From contig JBLNBQ010000166.1 of the NCBI GenBank assembly GCA_050260095.1, positions 1 through 6,607 on the forward strand: a DNA stretch of 6,607 nucleotides. The letters run 5' to 3'. This DNA is from JBLNBQ01 sp050260095. Its GTDB lineage: Bacteria > Bacillota > UBA5301 > DYFA01. A program made the position numbers and the translations under genes. Positions 5,417-6,607 of this stretch are shown piece by piece (position 1 is the stretch's first letter; each line of letters opens with the position of its first letter). The notes beneath the pieces were generated by a model. That model did not search any database and was not told where the DNA came from. It saw only the letters and a program-made list of their open reading frames with translations.

Positions 5417-6283
5417 TCACCCCCCGCCGATCGCCCGGCGGCCCGCGCCAGTCAGGGTCGGTTTCCGCCTCACGCCTTCCAGGACCGGCACCCGGCTGAC
5501 CGCCTCCAACAGCGCCTGCCCGTCGCGGTAGAGCGGGACGATGGCCAACCCGATGCTCCCGCTGTGGTCGTCCAGGCGGGCGATGGGTGCGTATTCCGGC
5601 TCATCGATGTCGCGTCGGACTCCGAGTATGGCGGAGACGTCGTGAACGATGGCCTGACGCTGCCCGGGGCTGGAAAGGGTGGCCCGCGCGTCGGCGTTCA
5701 CCGGATGCAGCACCAGCCCGAGGCCACGCTCCAGGTACACCTGGCGGGCCTCCTGGCTACCAACGTTGATCAGCAGGGCATCTCCGGCGAACAGGAAGGG
5801 ACCCTCAAAACGGAGCGGGACCAGCTCGAGGCGGGCGTAGTCGCCCACCCGGCGGCCGGTCATCGCCCGGTGGAGGAGCAGGACGGTCAGAGATCCGGCG
5901 ACCAGCGCCGCGGCAGCCGCGGCCCAGCGACTGCCCGGGACGAAGAGGAAGACTGCCCCGGTGACGAGCGCCGTGGCCATCGCGACGTAGTTGCGGGCTT
6001 CGAAGACCTTGGCAATCCCCTCGATGTAGGCGGGGCCCCGGTTGACTAACTCGGTCGCTTCGAGCGCGGCGAGACTGTCGCGCTCCATGGCCCGGATGTC
6101 CCGGAACTGTGTCGCGGCGAGTGCGAGGAAGGTCACCGCCTCATAATGGCGGGAGAGCAGGGCAGGCAAAGCGACCCCGCCGATGGCCGCAGCGATGAAC
6201 CCCAGGAAGAGGTGGGTGAGATACCCCTGTGGGTAGCTGGGATACTGCCGGTAATCCACCCGCAGCAGGAGAAGTCGCGCCAC
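5417..6283 (-). CDS. YIEGIA-family membrane protein; true start probably further upstream
   Basis: From GTG 6283 the product has 288 residues. It carries the family signature AYIEGIAKVFEARNY (85-99) with the YIEGIA core at 86-91, preceded by LRVDYRQYPSYPQGY (7-21), a membrane segment at about 25-43, and LAATQFRDIRAMERDSL (55-71). A long hydrophobic region at about 101-136 is followed by a soluble C-terminal domain of about 150 residues. The family (typified by Bacillus subtilis YphB, as I recall) is found in spore-forming Firmicutes and is poorly characterised. The frame stays open 24 codons further upstream, to TAA 6358-6356, encoding YTDRQIISVLLATLAGTVAR, which completes an N-terminal membrane helix; yet it contains no ATG, GTG or TTG. 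Translation may begin at a rare codon such as ACG 6331 (preceded by GGTGGAG), or at GTG 6283 with a shortened helix. The stop is 4 nt before the next gene. Confidence 0.85.
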   Translation of the reverse strand: MARLLLLRVDYRQYPSYPQGYLTHLFLGFIAAAIGGVALPALLSRHYEAVTFLALAATQFRDIRAMERDSLAALEATELVNRGPAYIEGIAKVFEARNYVAMATALVTGAVFLFVPGSRWAAAAAALVAGSLTVLLLHRAMTGRRVGDYARLELVPLRFEGPFLFAGDALLINVGSQEARQVYLERGLGLVLHPVNADARATLSSPGQRQAIVHDVSAILGVRRDIDEPEYAPIARLDDHSGSIGLAIVPLYRDGQALLEAVSRVPVLEGVRRKPTLTGAGRRAIGGG

Positions 6284-6340
6284 TGTGCCGGCAAGCGTCG
6301 CCAGCAGGACTGAGATGATCTGCCGGTCCGTGTAGCTCCA

Positions 6341-6374
6341 CCCCCGCGCACGGGATTATGCCCGCGCCAGGGGG
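6341..6374 (-). promoter_or_regulatory. Strong hairpin upstream of the YIEGIA gene
   Basis: In the minus-strand transcript a 7-bp stem (6361-6367 with 6348-6354, one G-U pair) closes a 6-nt loop; after a 2x2 internal loop five more G-C pairs follow (6370-6374 with 6341-6345). There is no T tract, so it is not a typical intrinsic terminator. The 3' arm runs into GGGGGTGGAG, the best ribosome-site candidate for an upstream YIEGIA start, so the fold could limit initiation. It lies 12-45 nt past the SPOR gene stop. Confidence 0.5.
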
Positions 6375-6385
6375 GTTCTACGCGG

Positions 6386-6607
6386 TCACGGGGCCGGAGC
6401 GAGCACCCTGACGTTGGCGTACGCTTTGCCTTCGAGTTCGGCGGCGAGCCGGTCGGCCGTCTCGCGACGGCTGAACGCGCCCACCTGAACCCGGTAGGGC
6501 CGCTCCGCCGTGATGTAGGACTGGTAGCCGTCGGCGAGGAGCCGCCCGGCGAGCGCGACCGCCTCCTGCCGGGTGGCAAACGGCCCCACTTGCACCCGGA
6601 AGAGCGG
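6386..6607 (-). CDS. SPOR-domain protein, C-terminal part (N-terminus beyond right edge)
   Basis: Seventy-three codons are visible before the TGA at 6388-6386. They form one SPOR domain of two beta-alpha-beta repeats: LFRVQVGPFATRQEAVALAG with DGYQSYIT, then PYRVQVGAFSRRETADRLAA with YANVRVL. SPOR domains bind septal or denuded peptidoglycan glycan strands and usually sit at the C-terminus of cell-wall amidases, SpoIID-type lytic proteins or division proteins; which one this is lies outside the window. The frame is open to the edge, and the first repeat begins at the edge itself, so GTG 6595 inside the repeat is not a credible start. The gene ends ahead of the YIEGIA gene and may share its transcript. 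Confidence 0.85.
   Translation of the reverse strand, partial: PLFRVQVGPFATRQEAVALAGRLLADGYQSYITAERPYRVQVGAFSRRETADRLAAELEGKAYANVRVLAPAP

Noticed and set aside
6133..6579. Minus-strand open frame of 148 codons between the SPOR and YIEGIA genes
   Set aside because: It overlaps both genes in another frame and is Arg/Ser/Pro-rich without motifs.

Overview
The window is G+C-rich (roughly two thirds by eye) and every gene I can support lies on the minus strand, so transcription runs from the right edge to the left. The gene set (an Rnf-type electron transport subunit, a YIEGIA-family membrane protein with its small partner, a SPOR-domain protein, LarE) suggests a high-G+C, probably anaerobic and spore-forming member of the Firmicutes (Clostridia or a relative). 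This is inferred from gene content only; no rRNA or other phylogenetic marker is present.

Layout in transcription order: (1) 6607-6386, C-terminal SPOR domain of a protein cut by the right edge. (2) 6283-5417, YIEGIA-family membrane protein whose conserved N-terminus appears to extend upstream of the first ordinary start codon; a strong hairpin lies just ahead of it. (3) 5412-5206, 68-residue partner protein, 4 nt after the YIEGIA stop. (4) 5193-4459, ZIP-family metal transporter with divergent metal-site motifs. (5) A clear sigma-A-type promoter at 4438-4410 drives (6) cysK at 4356-3412, followed after 3 nt by (7) larE at 3408-2572, then (8) a DUF606/YdcZ-type small DMT-family membrane protein at 2545-2102 and (9) an RseC-family redox membrane protein at 2052-1624. 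(10) A 306-nt spacer with an intrinsic terminator, small hairpins and an AT-rich palindrome. (11) rnfC, from 1317 off the left edge.

Functionally, cysK and larE form a sulfur pair: CysK makes cysteine from sulfide, and LarE is the sulfur-inserting enzyme of nickel-pincer cofactor synthesis. RseC and RnfC form a redox pair, since RseC-family proteins act with Rnf/Rsx complexes; the remaining rnf genes would be expected past the left edge. YIEGIA, its small partner and perhaps the ZIP transporter form a membrane module of poorly known role. No mobile element, CRISPR array, tRNA or rRNA was seen. I see no clearly new multi-gene system. The least explained parts are the YIEGIA start region and the rseC-rnfC spacer.
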